A stretch of DNA of 64,000 bases from Clostridiales bacterium (GCA_020860565.1 JAJBUA010000031.1:1-64000), one strand, 5' to 3'; positions 17,529 through 26,567 are shown, counted from the stretch's first letter. Program-made: numbers and translations. Notes: a model not told the origin generated them from the sequence alone.

Positions 17529-18987
17529 CGGAAAAGATACGATAAGAAAAGACTGCGACAGGTTATCTGTCCCCAGAATCCTTTTTGCGTCTCCGGCGAG
17601 TGGAAGCGGAAAGACGCTGATTACCTGCGGTTTTCTGGAAATCCTGAAGCGTCGGAAAATTGCGGCAGTTACATTTAAATGTGGACCGGATTATATCGAT
17701 CCGTTATTTCATCAGTATGTGCTGGGGATACCCGGATATAATCTGGACAGTTTTTTCCTTGGACGTGAGGAGATTCGCAGGCTTTTTCTGGATAAATTTT
17801 TTCTGCAGGATGCAGAAAAATCACCTGTGCCGGATGCCGGAAATCTTTTTTTCGGGGACAGAATCGGGGAAAGAATGACAGCAAATATCCGACAGAACAG
17901 AGATAACCGCATGGCGGTGATCGAAGGTGTGATGGGATATTATGATGGTGCCGCGGGGACTACGGTTACGGGAAGCTCGTATGAAATTGCTGCGTTTACG
18001 GAAAGTCCGGTCATATTGATTGTTAACGGGAAAGGAGCCAGTCTTTCTCTGGCGGCATTGATCAGGGGATTTTTGGAGTATCGGTCAGACAGCCGGATCT
18101 GCGGAGTGATTTTTAACCGCATGTCAGCTGCCATGGAAGAACGTCTGCGTCCGGTCGTAGAAGAACTGGGTGTGAAAGTATTTGGTTTCGTACCGGAATG
18201 TGCGCAGGCAAGTCTGGAGAGCCGTCATCTGGGGCTGACACTTCCCGGCGAGCAGAAGCGGCTTCGCGAAAAAATTGCTGCATTTGCTGATATTCTGGAA
18301 GAAAGCCTTGATGTTGACGGGATACTGGCTTTGTCGCGCAGGTATTCCGCCTGCGCTGACGGCGGCATCCGGGATATAAATGATAACGGCAGGACACAGA
18401 TGAGAAAGCAGGGAAGGATTGCGGTTGCGAGAGACGAGGCATTCTGCTTTTATTATCAGGATAATCTGGATTACCTGAGGGAACTGGGATATGAACTGAT
18501 CTTTTTCAGTCCGCTGCATGACCGGCATCTCCCGGAAGGGATTCTTGCGGTTTTGCTCGGCGGCGGTTATCCGGAGCGTTATGCACAACATCTCTCGGAA
18601 AACGGTGAGATGCTTCGTTCCATACGCGAGTCATTTGGCCGAATTAAGATCCTTGCGGAGTGCGGAGGCTTTCTTTATCTGCATCAGACGCTGGAAGGCA
18701 TGGATGGGAAGACCTATCCGATGACAGGATGTCTGGATGCTGCCGGATACCGTACAGAGAAACTGTCACGTTTTGGCTATATTCAGCTATCATGTGGGAT
18801 CCGTGCCCATGAGTTCCATTATTGGGACAGTACGGCTCCGGGAGAAAGTTTTGTGGCGGAGAAGCCGTTTTCTGAACGCAGATGGAGATGCATGTATGAG
18901 ACAGAGATGCTGCTGGCCGGATTCCCGCATCTGTATTATCGGTCGAAGCCGGAGTTTATTGAGAATTTTTTGAAGGGACAGAACTGA
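17512..18987 (+). CDS. cbiA: cobyrinate a,c-diamide synthase CbiA
   Basis: CbiA amidates the a and c side chains using ATP and glutamine. Residues about 20-240 form the dethiobiotin synthetase-like ATPase with FASPASGSGKTLITCGFLE and FKCGPDYIDPLFHQ. The C-terminal class I glutaminase-like domain (about 300-480) has LLGGGYPERYAQHLSEN and the nucleophile cysteine in ILAECGGFLYL. HEFHYWDS near the end carries the conserved histidine. The ATG at 17512 is chosen; a TTG at 17488 would add eight residues. It overlaps cbiT by 17 bases and ends one base before cobU. Confidence 0.94.
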   Translation: MLTEGNGKDTIRKDCDRLSVPRILFASPASGSGKTLITCGFLEILKRRKIAAVTFKCGPDYIDPLFHQYVLGIPGYNLDSFFLGREEIRRLFLDKFFLQDAEKSPVPDAGNLFFGDRIGERMTANIRQNRDNRMAVIEGVMGYYDGAAGTTVTGSSYEIAAFTESPVILIVNGKGASLSLAALIRGFLEYRSDSRICGVIFNRMSAAMEERLRPVVEELGVKVFGFVPECAQASLESRHLGLTLPGEQKRLREKIAAFADILEESLDVDGILALSRRYSACADGGIRDINDNGRTQMRKQGRIAVARDEAFCFYYQDNLDYLRELGYELIFFSPLHDRHLPEGILAVLLGGGYPERYAQHLSENGEMLRSIRESFGRIKILAECGGFLYLHQTLEGMDGKTYPMTGCLDAAGYRTEKLSRFGYIQLSCGIRAHEFHYWDSTAPGESFVAEKPFSERRWRCMYETEMLLAGFPHLYYRSKPEFIENFLKGQN

Positions 18988-18988
18988 A

Positions 18989-19510
18989 ATGCTTCATCTG
19001 ATTACCGGCGGCAGCGGGAGTGGAAAGTCAGAATACGCAGAATCCCGGGTGGTTCTGTCGGGACTGCCGGAAAGGTATTATATCGCCTGTATGCGTCCGT
19101 ATGGCGAAGAAGGCAGGCAGCGGGTCAGAAAACACCGCGCCATGCGTGCGGGAAAGGGATTTACAACGATCGAATGTTATGATCATCTGGCTGGTCTGCA
19201 TTTTCCCGGAGAAGGGACAGGAAGAGCGGTTCTTCTGGAGTGTATGTCCAATCTGACCGCCAATGAACAGTTTGAGGCAGGCGGGACAGAGAAAGAAATT
19301 ATTGACAGGATATTAGGCGGCGTATCTTCTCTTTGCAGTCAGGCGGAAGAGGTATGGATTGTGACAAACGAGGTGTTTTCCGATGGAGTGAAGTACGATG
19401 CTGATACCATGCGTTATCTGCATATTCTGGGGACGGTCAATCAGAAGCTGGCGGAAATCGCCGATCACGTCACAGAGATTGTCTATGGGATTGCGGTGCC
19501 GATCCGGTGA
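18989..19510 (+). CDS. cobU: adenosylcobinamide kinase/guanylyltransferase CobU
   Basis: CobU phosphorylates adenosylcobinamide and then transfers GMP to it. The 173-residue protein begins MLHLITGGSGSGKSEYAE, the CobU P-loop. It retains RKHRAMR, which contains the candidate guanylylated histidine, and ends with TNEV and NQKLAEIADHVTEIVYGIAVPI. It lacks the usual GxGIVP after TNEV, reading FSDGVKY instead, whereas the short paralogue at 21467 has that motif. Start and cbiA stop are one base apart. Confidence 0.86.
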   Translation: MLHLITGGSGSGKSEYAESRVVLSGLPERYYIACMRPYGEEGRQRVRKHRAMRAGKGFTTIECYDHLAGLHFPGEGTGRAVLLECMSNLTANEQFEAGGTEKEIIDRILGGVSSLCSQAEEVWIVTNEVFSDGVKYDADTMRYLHILGTVNQKLAEIADHVTEIVYGIAVPIR

Positions 19511-19609
19511 CGGGAAATTGACGGATACAGGATTGCCTGAAAATGAGGATTTATATGTTTTTGGGTGTGTGACAGGATTATGGATGCAGACAATACGGGG
19601 AGAAATATT

Positions 19610-20596
19610 ATGAGAGAAATTTCGATTCGGGATATTCCTGGGTTTCAGATCGGACAGGAGGAAGACAGAGAAGGGGCTACCGGATGCACGGTGATCCTGA
19701 GCGGAACCGGAGCGGCGGCAGGTCTGGATGTACGGGGCGGAGGTCCTGCGTCACGGGAGACAGAGCTTTTAAAACCAGTGGCGGCGGCTCAGGCAATCCA
19801 TGCGGTAGTTCTGGGAGGCGGCAGTGCGTTCGGGCTGGATGCCGCAGGCGGGGTGATGCGGTATCTGGAGGAACGAGGGATCGGTTTTGACGTCGGAGTG
19901 ACGAAGGTACCGCTTGTATGCCAGTCAGATATTTTTGATCTGGGAGTTGGCAGTGCCCGTATCCGCCCGGATGCGGAGATGGCTTATCGTGCCTGTCGGA
20001 ATGCAGAAAAAGGAAATTATCGCGATGGAAATTACGGCGCCGGGACAGGAGCGACCGTGGGTAAAGTATGCGGAGGCGAGTTCGCAATGAAATCCGGTAT
20101 CGGAAGTTACGCGGTTCAGAACGGCGATCTGATGGTTGGAGCGGTTGTTGTAGTGAATGCGCTGGGCGATGTCTATGACTGGAAGGACGGAAAAAAAGCA
20201 GCCGGGCTGCTGAAAGAGGATAAAAAAGGTTTCCGGGATGCGTGCGAAGTGATGTATGAGAAATATAAGCCGGCAGAGAACCGTTTTGTGGAGAATACTA
20301 CGATCGGAGCTGTCATCACGAACGCGGATTTTACGAAAACACAGCTTTGCAGGATTGCGTCTCTGACGCACAACGGGCTTGCCCGTGCCATACGTCCGGT
20401 TCACACGTCTGCAGACGGTGACAGTATCTATGCACTGTCAACAGGCGGGATTCAGGCGGATGCAGATATGGTCGGCACGCTGGCGGCAGAGGTGATGGCG
20501 GAGGCAATTTTAGTTGCTGTAAAAAGCGCGGATGCCGCCTATGGATTTCCCTCGTGGAAGAGCTTACAGGAAAATGAAATTCAGAATATAAGATGA
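19610..20596 (+). CDS. P1 family peptidase (DmpA/L-aminopeptidase-D-esterase type)
   Basis: The 328-residue protein belongs to the self-cleaving P1 (DmpA-like) hydrolases. It begins ISIRDIPGFQIGQEED and has CTVILSGTGAAAGLDVRGGG and LGGGSAFGLDAAGGVMRYL. The likely autoprocessing and nucleophile region is ENTTIGAVITNADFTK, with T230 or T231 as candidate N-terminal nucleophile of the small chain. Family members release N-terminal residues or cleave D-esters and beta-peptides; the substrate here is unknown. The start at 19610 follows GGGGAGA with 7-base spacing; earlier in-frame ATGs exist at 19565 and 19580. It lies inside the B12 operon and overlaps cobS by 4 bases. Confidence 0.85.
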   Translation: MREISIRDIPGFQIGQEEDREGATGCTVILSGTGAAAGLDVRGGGPASRETELLKPVAAAQAIHAVVLGGGSAFGLDAAGGVMRYLEERGIGFDVGVTKVPLVCQSDIFDLGVGSARIRPDAEMAYRACRNAEKGNYRDGNYGAGTGATVGKVCGGEFAMKSGIGSYAVQNGDLMVGAVVVVNALGDVYDWKDGKKAAGLLKEDKKGFRDACEVMYEKYKPAENRFVENTTIGAVITNADFTKTQLCRIASLTHNGLARAIRPVHTSADGDSIYALSTGGIQADADMVGTLAAEVMAEAILVAVKSADAAYGFPSWKSLQENEIQNIR

Positions 20597-21384
20597 GACA
20601 GGATAAACAAAAAGAGAAGAAAAGTATCCGGCTGTCGGATAGCTGCCGGATCGCGTTTTCCATGTATTCAAAGATTCCGGTTCCGCAGACAGAGTGGACC
20701 GAGGATGGCATGCGGTATGCCATGTGTTTTTTCCCGGCGGTGGGAGCGGTGCTGGGATTTGCTGTTGTGTGTTTTCATCTGTTATCCGGCCGGATGGGGC
20801 TTGGCATGATCGCTGACGCATGCTTCGGAACCGCATTGCCGCTCCTTGTCACCGGCGGAATCCATATGGATGGTTTCCTGGATACTGTGGACGCCCTGAG
20901 TTCGTGGCAGGATCGGGAAACAAAGCTTGCGATCATGAAGGATCCGCATACGGGAGCTTTTGCCGTCATTGGATGTGGCGTTTATCTGCTCTGCTATCTG
21001 GCGGCGTACAGCGAACTTAAGACAGGAGCTTTTCCTGCGATAGCAGGAATTCATGTAGGAACCAGGGCACTCAGCGGGTGGGCAGTTGTAGCGTTTCCCA
21101 AGGCAAAGAAAGAAGGACTTGTGAGTACCTTTGCCGGACAGGCGGATACACGGACAGTAAAGATTTCCATGGTGTTATGGGGGCTGGCGGCAGCAGGATA
21201 TGTGGCGATAACAGCCGGTCCGCTGACAGCAGCCGGGATTTGCCTGACCGGTTTTCTGTGCCTGATGGGGTATCACCGGATGGCTGTAAGAGAGTTTGGC
21301 GGAGTTACGGGAGATCTGGCGGGCTTTTTTCAGCAGAGTTGTGAATTGCTTACGATCGCAGTGCTGGCCTTTCTGACTTCATAG
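20593..21384 (+). CDS. cobS: adenosylcobinamide-GDP ribazoletransferase CobS
   Basis: CobS joins adenosylcobinamide-GDP and alpha-ribazole (or its phosphate) to make cobalamin at the membrane. The 263-residue hydrophobic protein has IAFSMYSKIPVP near the N terminus and the family signature GGIHMDGFLDTVDALSSW followed by DPHTGAFAVIGCG, which holds the acidic metal-binding residues. Several membrane segments lie at about 45-65, 78-92, 115-135 and 190-225. It is coupled to the P1 peptidase upstream by ATGA. Confidence 0.94.
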   Translation: MRQDKQKEKKSIRLSDSCRIAFSMYSKIPVPQTEWTEDGMRYAMCFFPAVGAVLGFAVVCFHLLSGRMGLGMIADACFGTALPLLVTGGIHMDGFLDTVDALSSWQDRETKLAIMKDPHTGAFAVIGCGVYLLCYLAAYSELKTGAFPAIAGIHVGTRALSGWAVVAFPKAKKEGLVSTFAGQADTRTVKISMVLWGLAAAGYVAITAGPLTAAGICLTGFLCLMGYHRMAVREFGGVTGDLAGFFQQSCELLTIAVLAFLTS

Positions 21385-21466
21385 GGAGTTTCATGAGATT
21401 AAAATGTCAGGGAGAAGTATTCCGGTGTATTCAGATGATGCAGTTTTTGACAGGATGGTACTTGAG

Positions 21467-21859
21467 ATGATTTTGGTGATCGGGGGAGCCAGTCAGGGGA
21501 AAGACCGCTTTGCCTGTGGACTCCTAATGGCTGGTAATGAAATAAAATATGAAAAGAATCTGGCGCGCGGGGGACGTGATCTGCCGGACACTGTATTTCA
21601 AAAACCGTATGTGTCAGGATATCAGGAGATCATCCGGACTCTTTTAGAAGAAGGACGTGATCCGGAGACATTTACCAGTGAACTGATTGCGGCAGATCCT
21701 GAACTGGTCGTTATGGATGAGGTCGGCAGCGGGATTGTACCGATTTCCCGCGATGAGCGCGAGTATCGGGAAGCTGTGGGCAGGGCTGGACAGCTGCTGG
21801 CAGCGCATGCAGAACAGGTATACCGGGTTATATGTGGCATCGGTATGAGGATTAAATAA
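21467..21859 (+). CDS. short CobU-like protein
   Basis: A second, shortened relative of CobU, 130 residues from the ATG at 21467, which AGGATGG at 21452-21458 supports. An in-frame ATG at 21404 would add 21 residues lacking family resemblance. It starts MILVIGGASQGKDRFACG, a P-loop with Gln-Gly before the lysine where CobU has Ser-Gly. It keeps MDEVGSGIVPISRDEREYREAVG and HAEQVYRVICGIGMRIK of the C-terminal half, but lacks the middle region with the guanylylated histidine. It may supply the kinase or partner activity to the other CobU, or be a remnant. Confidence 0.7.
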   Translation: MILVIGGASQGKDRFACGLLMAGNEIKYEKNLARGGRDLPDTVFQKPYVSGYQEIIRTLLEEGRDPETFTSELIAADPELVVMDEVGSGIVPISRDEREYREAVGRAGQLLAAHAEQVYRVICGIGMRIK

Positions 21860-21877
21860 GCGGACAGAGGAGCACAT

Positions 21878-22858
21878 ATGGTATATGAAATGATGGCGGC
21901 AATCTGGCTGGGCTTTGTGGTGGATCTGATCGTGGGGGATCCGCAGGGCTGGCCTCATGTGGTGCGCCTGATCGGCTGGGTGATCCAAAGGCTGGAGATA
22001 ACTCTGAGAAAATACTTTCCTCAGACAAAGGCCGGACAGCTGGCGGCGGGAAGAGAGCTTGTAATTCTGGTGCTGATGGCGACAGCAATCATCAGTACCG
22101 GATTTTTACGAGTGTCAGACAGGATACATCCGCTGCTTTTTTTAATCATATCCGTATTCTTTTGCTGGCAGGTGCTTGCGGCAAAGTCGCTTTATGTGGA
22201 AAGCGGTAAGGTATGGCAGGCATTTCAACAGGGAGATACCGGGCGTGCGCGCGAGGCGGTATCTATGATTGTCGGAAGAGATACCGAACTTCTGGACGAG
22301 GCGGGCATTATCCGTGCGGCAATCGAGACGGTCGCAGAGAATACTTCGGATGGTGTGGTGGCTCCGCTTTTTTATCTGTTTCTGCTGGGACCGGTTGGGG
22401 GACTCCTCTATAAGGCGGTTAATACGATGGATTCGATGGTCGGTTACCAGAATGAAAAATACCGTTATTTTGGCAGGGCAGCCGCAAAAATTGATGATCT
22501 GTTAAACTGGATTCCTTCGCGTCTGTCTGCGCTTTTGATGATTGCGGCGGCATGGCTTCTGCCGGGATATGACGGCGCGGCTGCCTGGCGGATCTGGAGA
22601 CGCGACCGGCATAATCATAAGAGCCCGAATTCAGCACAGACAGAGGCGGCCTGCGCCGGGGCGCTGCATCTGATGCTGGCAGGAGATGCCTGGTATTTCG
22701 GTGAACTTCATCATAAACCAACGATTGGAGATCCGGACAGGACGGCGGAAGCGGATGATATCCGGAGAGCCGGCAGGCTGATGCTGATGACGGCGTTCCT
22801 TGCTTTAGTATTTTTCACTGTGTTGATGGTGATTCTGACGGGAGGCTATAAAGGATGA
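21878..22858 (+). CDS. cbiB: adenosylcobinamide-phosphate synthase CbiB
   Basis: CbiB attaches the aminopropanol arm to adenosylcobyric acid in the membrane. The 326-residue protein shows the N-terminal LGFVVDLIVGDPQGWPHVVRLIG, the central VSMIVGRDTELLDEAGIIRAAIETVAENTSDGVVAPLFY region (about 127-165) and HNHKSPNSAQTEAACAGAL near residue 245, all characteristic. Membrane helices are seen at about 1-20, 65-95, 150-180 and 298-320. It overlaps cobD, whose product makes the arm, by 4 bases. Confidence 0.95.
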   Translation: MVYEMMAAIWLGFVVDLIVGDPQGWPHVVRLIGWVIQRLEITLRKYFPQTKAGQLAAGRELVILVLMATAIISTGFLRVSDRIHPLLFLIISVFFCWQVLAAKSLYVESGKVWQAFQQGDTGRAREAVSMIVGRDTELLDEAGIIRAAIETVAENTSDGVVAPLFYLFLLGPVGGLLYKAVNTMDSMVGYQNEKYRYFGRAAAKIDDLLNWIPSRLSALLMIAAAWLLPGYDGAAAWRIWRRDRHNHKSPNSAQTEAACAGALHLMLAGDAWYFGELHHKPTIGDPDRTAEADDIRRAGRLMLMTAFLALVFFTVLMVILTGGYKG

Positions 22859-23916
22859 CAGAAGTTCGACATGGCGGCGATATTTACCGCAATCCGGTCC
22901 GGCTGGATTATTCGGTGAATTGCAATCCGCTGGGGATGCCGGATCCGGTAAAGGAGGCACTGCGCTCCTCCGTGGAGTCATGGGCTGTTTATCCGGACAG
23001 GTACTGTGACGAGCTTCGTGAAAAGCTGGCGGAAAAACTTGAGGTAAAAAAAGAATGGATTCTTTGCGGCAACGGTGCAGCAGAACTGATCTATGATCTG
23101 GTGGCAGCGGTGCGCCCGCGAAAGGCGAGAGTGCCGGTTCCTTCGTTTACTGAGTATGAAGCAGCGCTTTCGAGAACCGGATGTGCGGTATTTTATGAAA
23201 AGACACGGAAAGAAGAAAGATTCCGGCTGGATATCGGGAATTACCGGAAGAAAATTTCCGATGATACGGATTTGGTAATTTTGTGTAATCCCAACAACCC
23301 GAACGGATTTGCAGTGAATGAGTGGGATGTACGGGAATTAGCTGACAGATGCCGGAAAAAAGGGGCGGTTCTGCTGGTTGACGAGTGTTTTGCAGAATTG
23401 ACGGAAAAACCACAGCAGTACAGCGTGATATCCGCCTGCGGAAAATATCCGAATCTTGTGGTTCTGCGGGCTTTTACGAAGACGTTTGCGATGGCCGGGC
23501 TGCGGCTGGGATATCTGGTTACATCCGACCGGAATCTGCTGGAAAAGATCCGCAGGTATCGGCAGCCGTGGAATGTGTCGGTTCCCGCACAGGTCGCCGG
23601 AATCGCGGCAGTATCTGATGTGTCTGAGGATTATCTGAAAAAGTCACGGGAACTGATTGCTGCGGAACGGATCTATCTGACAGAGAAGCTTGCCGCGATG
23701 GGATTTCATGTATTCCCATCGGCAGCAAATTATCTGTTGTTTGAAAGTCCGGTACCGGAGCTTTATGAGAAATGCCTGAAGGGCGGACTGCTGATCCGTG
23801 ATTGTTCGGACTACCAGGGTCTGGTCGGTGGGTTTTACAGAATCAGTGTACGTACCCGCAGGGAGAATGAGGAGATGCTGGAAATTATCAGGAAGACGCT
23901 GGAAACTTACCCCTGA
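22855..23916 (+). CDS. cobD: threonine-phosphate decarboxylase CobD (aminotransferase family)
   Basis: This PLP enzyme converts threonine phosphate to (R)-1-amino-2-propanol phosphate for the nucleotide loop. The 353-residue protein has the fold I markers HGGDIYRNPVRLDYSVNCNP at the N terminus, GNGAAELIYDL near 67, CNPNNPNG near 144, and the PLP lysine in LRAFTKTFAMAGLRLGYL near 207. The sequence is close to histidinol-phosphate aminotransferases, but fusion-like coupling to cbiB and the N-terminal HGG favour CobD. It ends the operon; its last 10 bases overlap the 3' end of the convergent CYTH gene. Confidence 0.88.
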   Translation: MTEVRHGGDIYRNPVRLDYSVNCNPLGMPDPVKEALRSSVESWAVYPDRYCDELREKLAEKLEVKKEWILCGNGAAELIYDLVAAVRPRKARVPVPSFTEYEAALSRTGCAVFYEKTRKEERFRLDIGNYRKKISDDTDLVILCNPNNPNGFAVNEWDVRELADRCRKKGAVLLVDECFAELTEKPQQYSVISACGKYPNLVVLRAFTKTFAMAGLRLGYLVTSDRNLLEKIRRYRQPWNVSVPAQVAGIAAVSDVSEDYLKKSRELIAAERIYLTEKLAAMGFHVFPSAANYLLFESPVPELYEKCLKGGLLIRDCSDYQGLVGGFYRISVRTRRENEEMLEIIRKTLETYP

Positions 23917-24353
23917 CTTAATTTGCTGTTCTGGTATTCCCCGCTGAAGGTTACTTCTCTGCCGAACCAGTGCGGCGGAGTGAAGGACAGGGCCATTTCT
24001 TCCGTAGGAAATTCTACTTCTGCAAGTATCAGGCCGGTGTATTTCCCGGAGAAAACATCCAGGTCGATGGTAAGATCGGAGCCTTCGAGCGGAATCCGGT
24101 ATCTTTTTTTGGTGAGGATCAGACCGTCTGCCTTGGAGAGCAGATGGCTGTAGGCCTCTTTGGTGAGGGGAAGATTGGCTTCTTCGCGCATGAGAAGCCC
24201 ACCGGATTTGTAGGTCAGATAGTAGTCGTCATCTGAGCGGCGGATCCGTACAACCGGGGAGGTACACAGATAAGCCTGCTCAATTTGCTGAGAGGGATAA
24301 TCCTGATAGTTGTCGGGCAGTGTGTCAATGAGATATTTACGTTCGATTTCCAT
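23907..24353 (-). CDS. CYTH domain protein
   Basis: A 148-residue protein consisting of one CYTH domain (the class IV adenylate cyclase/thiamine triphosphatase fold). It starts with EIERKYLI, the diagnostic ExExK motif, and contains VRIRRSDDDYYLTYK, LTKKRYRIPL, LTIDLDVFSGKYTGLILAEVEFP, the expected alternation of charged strands. Members bind triphosphates with Mg2+; triphosphatase, tripolyphosphatase and cyclase activities occur, so the substrate is undetermined. It is transcribed against the B12 operon, one of only two minus-strand genes here. Confidence 0.88.
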   Translation of the reverse strand: MEIERKYLIDTLPDNYQDYPSQQIEQAYLCTSPVVRIRRSDDDYYLTYKSGGLLMREEANLPLTKEAYSHLLSKADGLILTKKRYRIPLEGSDLTIDLDVFSGKYTGLILAEVEFPTEEMALSFTPPHWFGREVTFSGEYQNSKLSQG

Positions 24354-24528
24354 AAATCAGTCACCTCGTATCATAATTTTCATCCTTTGTTCTCAATCAT
24401 AACCCGGATCGGGAAAAAGAAAAAGAGGAAAGCGGAATTTTTTTGGAAAAATCACGTCGAAACATGAAAAAATCCTCAAAAATCGCGGATAAACGCAAAA
24501 AAAGGTACTGGTAATTGCAAATAAACTA

Positions 24529-24537
24529 TGTTATAAT
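24529..24537 (+). promoter_or_regulatory. extended -10 promoter upstream of tig
   Basis: TGTTATAAT (24529-24537) is a perfect extended -10 element; the region 17 bases upstream (TGGTAA) is a poor -35. Transcription would start near 24544, about 58 nt before trigger factor. The rest of the 248-bp gap after the CYTH gene is A-rich and shows no recognised heat-shock operator. Confidence 0.55.
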
Positions 24538-24601
24538 AAGCGCTTGAAGTGTGGCGTCTTGCCGTGACAGCCATACATTAATTTAGGAGGAACCCCATAT
24601 T

Positions 24602-25888
24602 ATGAGTTTACAAGTCGAAAAATTAGAAAAAAACATGGCAAAACTGACCGTTGAAGTATCGGCAGAGCAGTTCGAAGAAGCTCTTAAAACTTCCTATATC
24701 AAAAATAAAAACAGATTTAGTGTACCAGGATTTCGTAAGGGCAAAGTTCCTCAGTCATTGGTGGAAAAAATGTACGGCGAAGAAGTCCTGTACGAGGACG
24801 CGATTAATGAAGTTTTGAATCGTACTTATCCGGACGCGGCGGAGGAGAGCGGACTTGAGATTGTTTCCAGACCGGAGATCGATGTGACGCAGGTTAAGAA
24901 GGGACAGACGATGATTTATACGGCTACTGTTGCCGTAAAGCCTGAAGTTACGCTGGGAGAATATAAGGGCATCGAGGTTGAGAGGGCAAAACCGGAAGTG
25001 ACGGATGCGGATATCGAAGCGGAGATCAAAAAGGCTCAGGATCAGAATTCACGGCTGGTAGCGGTAGAGGATCGCCCGGTTGCGGATGGCGACCAGACGG
25101 TGATCGATTTTGCAGGTTCTGTTGACGGTACCGCGTTTGAAGGCGGTACGGCGGAGGATTATCCTCTGACGATCGGTTCTCATTCCTTTATTGAAGGCTT
25201 TGAGGAACAGATCATTGGCATGAATCTCAAGGAAGAAAAGGACATTGAGGTGACCTTCCCGGAGAATTATCATGCGGCGGAACTGGCCGGGAAACCGGCG
25301 GTATTTAAGGTAAAGGTGAAGGAGATCAAAGTGAAGGAGCTTCCGGAAGTGGACGACGAGTTTGCCAGCGAGGTTTCTGATTTTGAGACACTGGATGAAT
25401 ATAAGGCAGATCTTCGTGAGAAACTGGAAAAAACGAAGCAGGCGCAGGCAACGGCTGAGAATGAAAACAATGTTGTTGCAAAGGTAGTGGAGAATGCTTC
25501 CATGGATATCCCGGAGGCAATGATTGATCTGCAGGTCGACAATATGATTGATGACTATGCAGCCAATATGCGCCGGCAGGGCCTGAGCCTGGAACAGTAT
25601 TTCCAGTTTACCGGGATGACGATGGAGCAGCTGCGTGATGAGGTTCGTCCGGAAGCTGAGCAGAGGATCCGTACCCGTCTGGTACTGGAAGCGGTAGTCG
25701 CGGCGGAGAAGATTGAGGCTACGGATGAGGCAGTTGAGGAAGAACTCAAGAAGATGGCTGAGCGTTATAAGATGGAGCCGGATCAGGTGAAGGAGACCAT
25801 GGGCGATCGTGGAATCGAGAGGATGAAGGAAGATCTGGCGATTCAGGAAGCTGTTGATTTCCTGGTAGCGGAAGCAAAACTGGTTTAA
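24602..25888 (+). CDS. tig: trigger factor
   Basis: Trigger factor is the ribosome-bound chaperone and peptidyl-prolyl isomerase that receives nascent chains. The 428-residue length is normal. The N-terminal ribosome-binding domain has the signature FRVPGFRKGK equivalent, here FSVPGFRKGKVPQSLVEKMYG (residues 38-58). The FKBP-like domain (about 160-245) has DGDQTVIDFAGSVDGTAFEGG and GFEEQIIGMN. The C-terminal helical chaperone arm follows. GGAGG lies just upstream of the start. It begins the tig-clpP-clpX-lon proteostasis block, a common Firmicutes order. Confidence 0.97.
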   Translation: MSLQVEKLEKNMAKLTVEVSAEQFEEALKTSYIKNKNRFSVPGFRKGKVPQSLVEKMYGEEVLYEDAINEVLNRTYPDAAEESGLEIVSRPEIDVTQVKKGQTMIYTATVAVKPEVTLGEYKGIEVERAKPEVTDADIEAEIKKAQDQNSRLVAVEDRPVADGDQTVIDFAGSVDGTAFEGGTAEDYPLTIGSHSFIEGFEEQIIGMNLKEEKDIEVTFPENYHAAELAGKPAVFKVKVKEIKVKELPEVDDEFASEVSDFETLDEYKADLREKLEKTKQAQATAENENNVVAKVVENASMDIPEAMIDLQVDNMIDDYAANMRRQGLSLEQYFQFTGMTMEQLRDEVRPEAEQRIRTRLVLEAVVAAEKIEATDEAVEEELKKMAERYKMEPDQVKETMGDRGIERMKEDLAIQEAVDFLVAEAKLV

Positions 25889-25907
25889 TACGCTGAAGGG
25901 CGTACAG

Positions 25908-25937
25908 AGGGAGTCCCGCAGGCGGAACTCCCTTTTT
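25908..25937 (+). terminator. terminator between tig and clpP
   Basis: AGGGAGTCCCGC and the complementary GCGGAACTCCCT form a GC-rich stem of about 11 pairs with a mismatch, directly followed by TTTTT. It may only partly separate tig from clpP, because no clear promoter is seen in the remaining 29 bases before clpP. Confidence 0.75.
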
Positions 25938-25966
25938 ACCATCATAAGATTTATGGAGGTTAAAAA

Positions 25967-26548
25967 ATGAGTTTGGTGCCTTATGTGATAGAATCTACCA
26001 GCAGAGGCGAGAGATCCTATGATATTTATTCCCGTCTTCTGAAAGAACGGATTATTTTCCTGGGCGAGGAAGTGAATGATGTGACGGCAAGCCTGATTGT
26101 GGCCCAGCTTCTCTTCCTGGAGTCAGAGGATCCCGGCAAAGATATTAATCTTTATATCAACAGCCCGGGCGGTTCGGTAACGGCGGGTATGGCAATTTAT
26201 GATACGATGAATTACATTAAATGCGATGTTTCTACTGTCTGCATCGGTATGGCTGCCAGTATGGGCGCTTTTCTGCTGGCTGGTGGTGCGAAAGGCAAAC
26301 GCTTTGCCCTGCCGAATGCGGAGGTTATGATCCATCAGCCGTCCGGCGGCGCTCAGGGACAGGCGACCGAGATCCAGATTGTGGCGGAGAAAATTTTGCA
26401 GACGAAGAAAAAGCTGAATGAAATTCTTGCGGCAAATACCGGGCAGCCTTATGAGGTGATCTGCAGAGATACGGAGCGGGATCATTATATGACTGCTGAG
26501 GAAGCAAAAGAGTATGGCCTGATTGATCAGGTGATTTCGAGTCATTAG
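25967..26548 (+). CDS. clpP: ATP-dependent Clp protease proteolytic subunit ClpP
   Basis: ClpP forms the tetradecameric serine protease chamber served by ClpX and other Clp ATPases. The 193-residue protein has the processed-type N terminus [25 protein letters not shown] (start of the mature chain), the nucleophile serine in [14 protein letters not shown] near residue 97, the histidine in [10 protein letters not shown] near 122, and the aspartate in [14 protein letters not shown] near 171. It starts after GGAGGTTAAAAA and precedes clpX by 19 bases. Confidence 0.98.
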   Translation: MSLVPYVIESTSRGERSYDIYSRLLKERIIFLGEEVNDVTASLIVAQLLFLESEDPGKDINLYINSPGGSVTAGMAIYDTMNYIKCDVSTVCIGMAASMGAFLLAGGAKGKRFALPNAEVMIHQPSGGAQGQATEIQIVAEKILQTKKKLNEILAANTGQPYEVICRDTERDHYMTAEEAKEYGLIDQVISSH

Positions 26549-26567
26549 AAGGGACAGAGGTGTTGAT

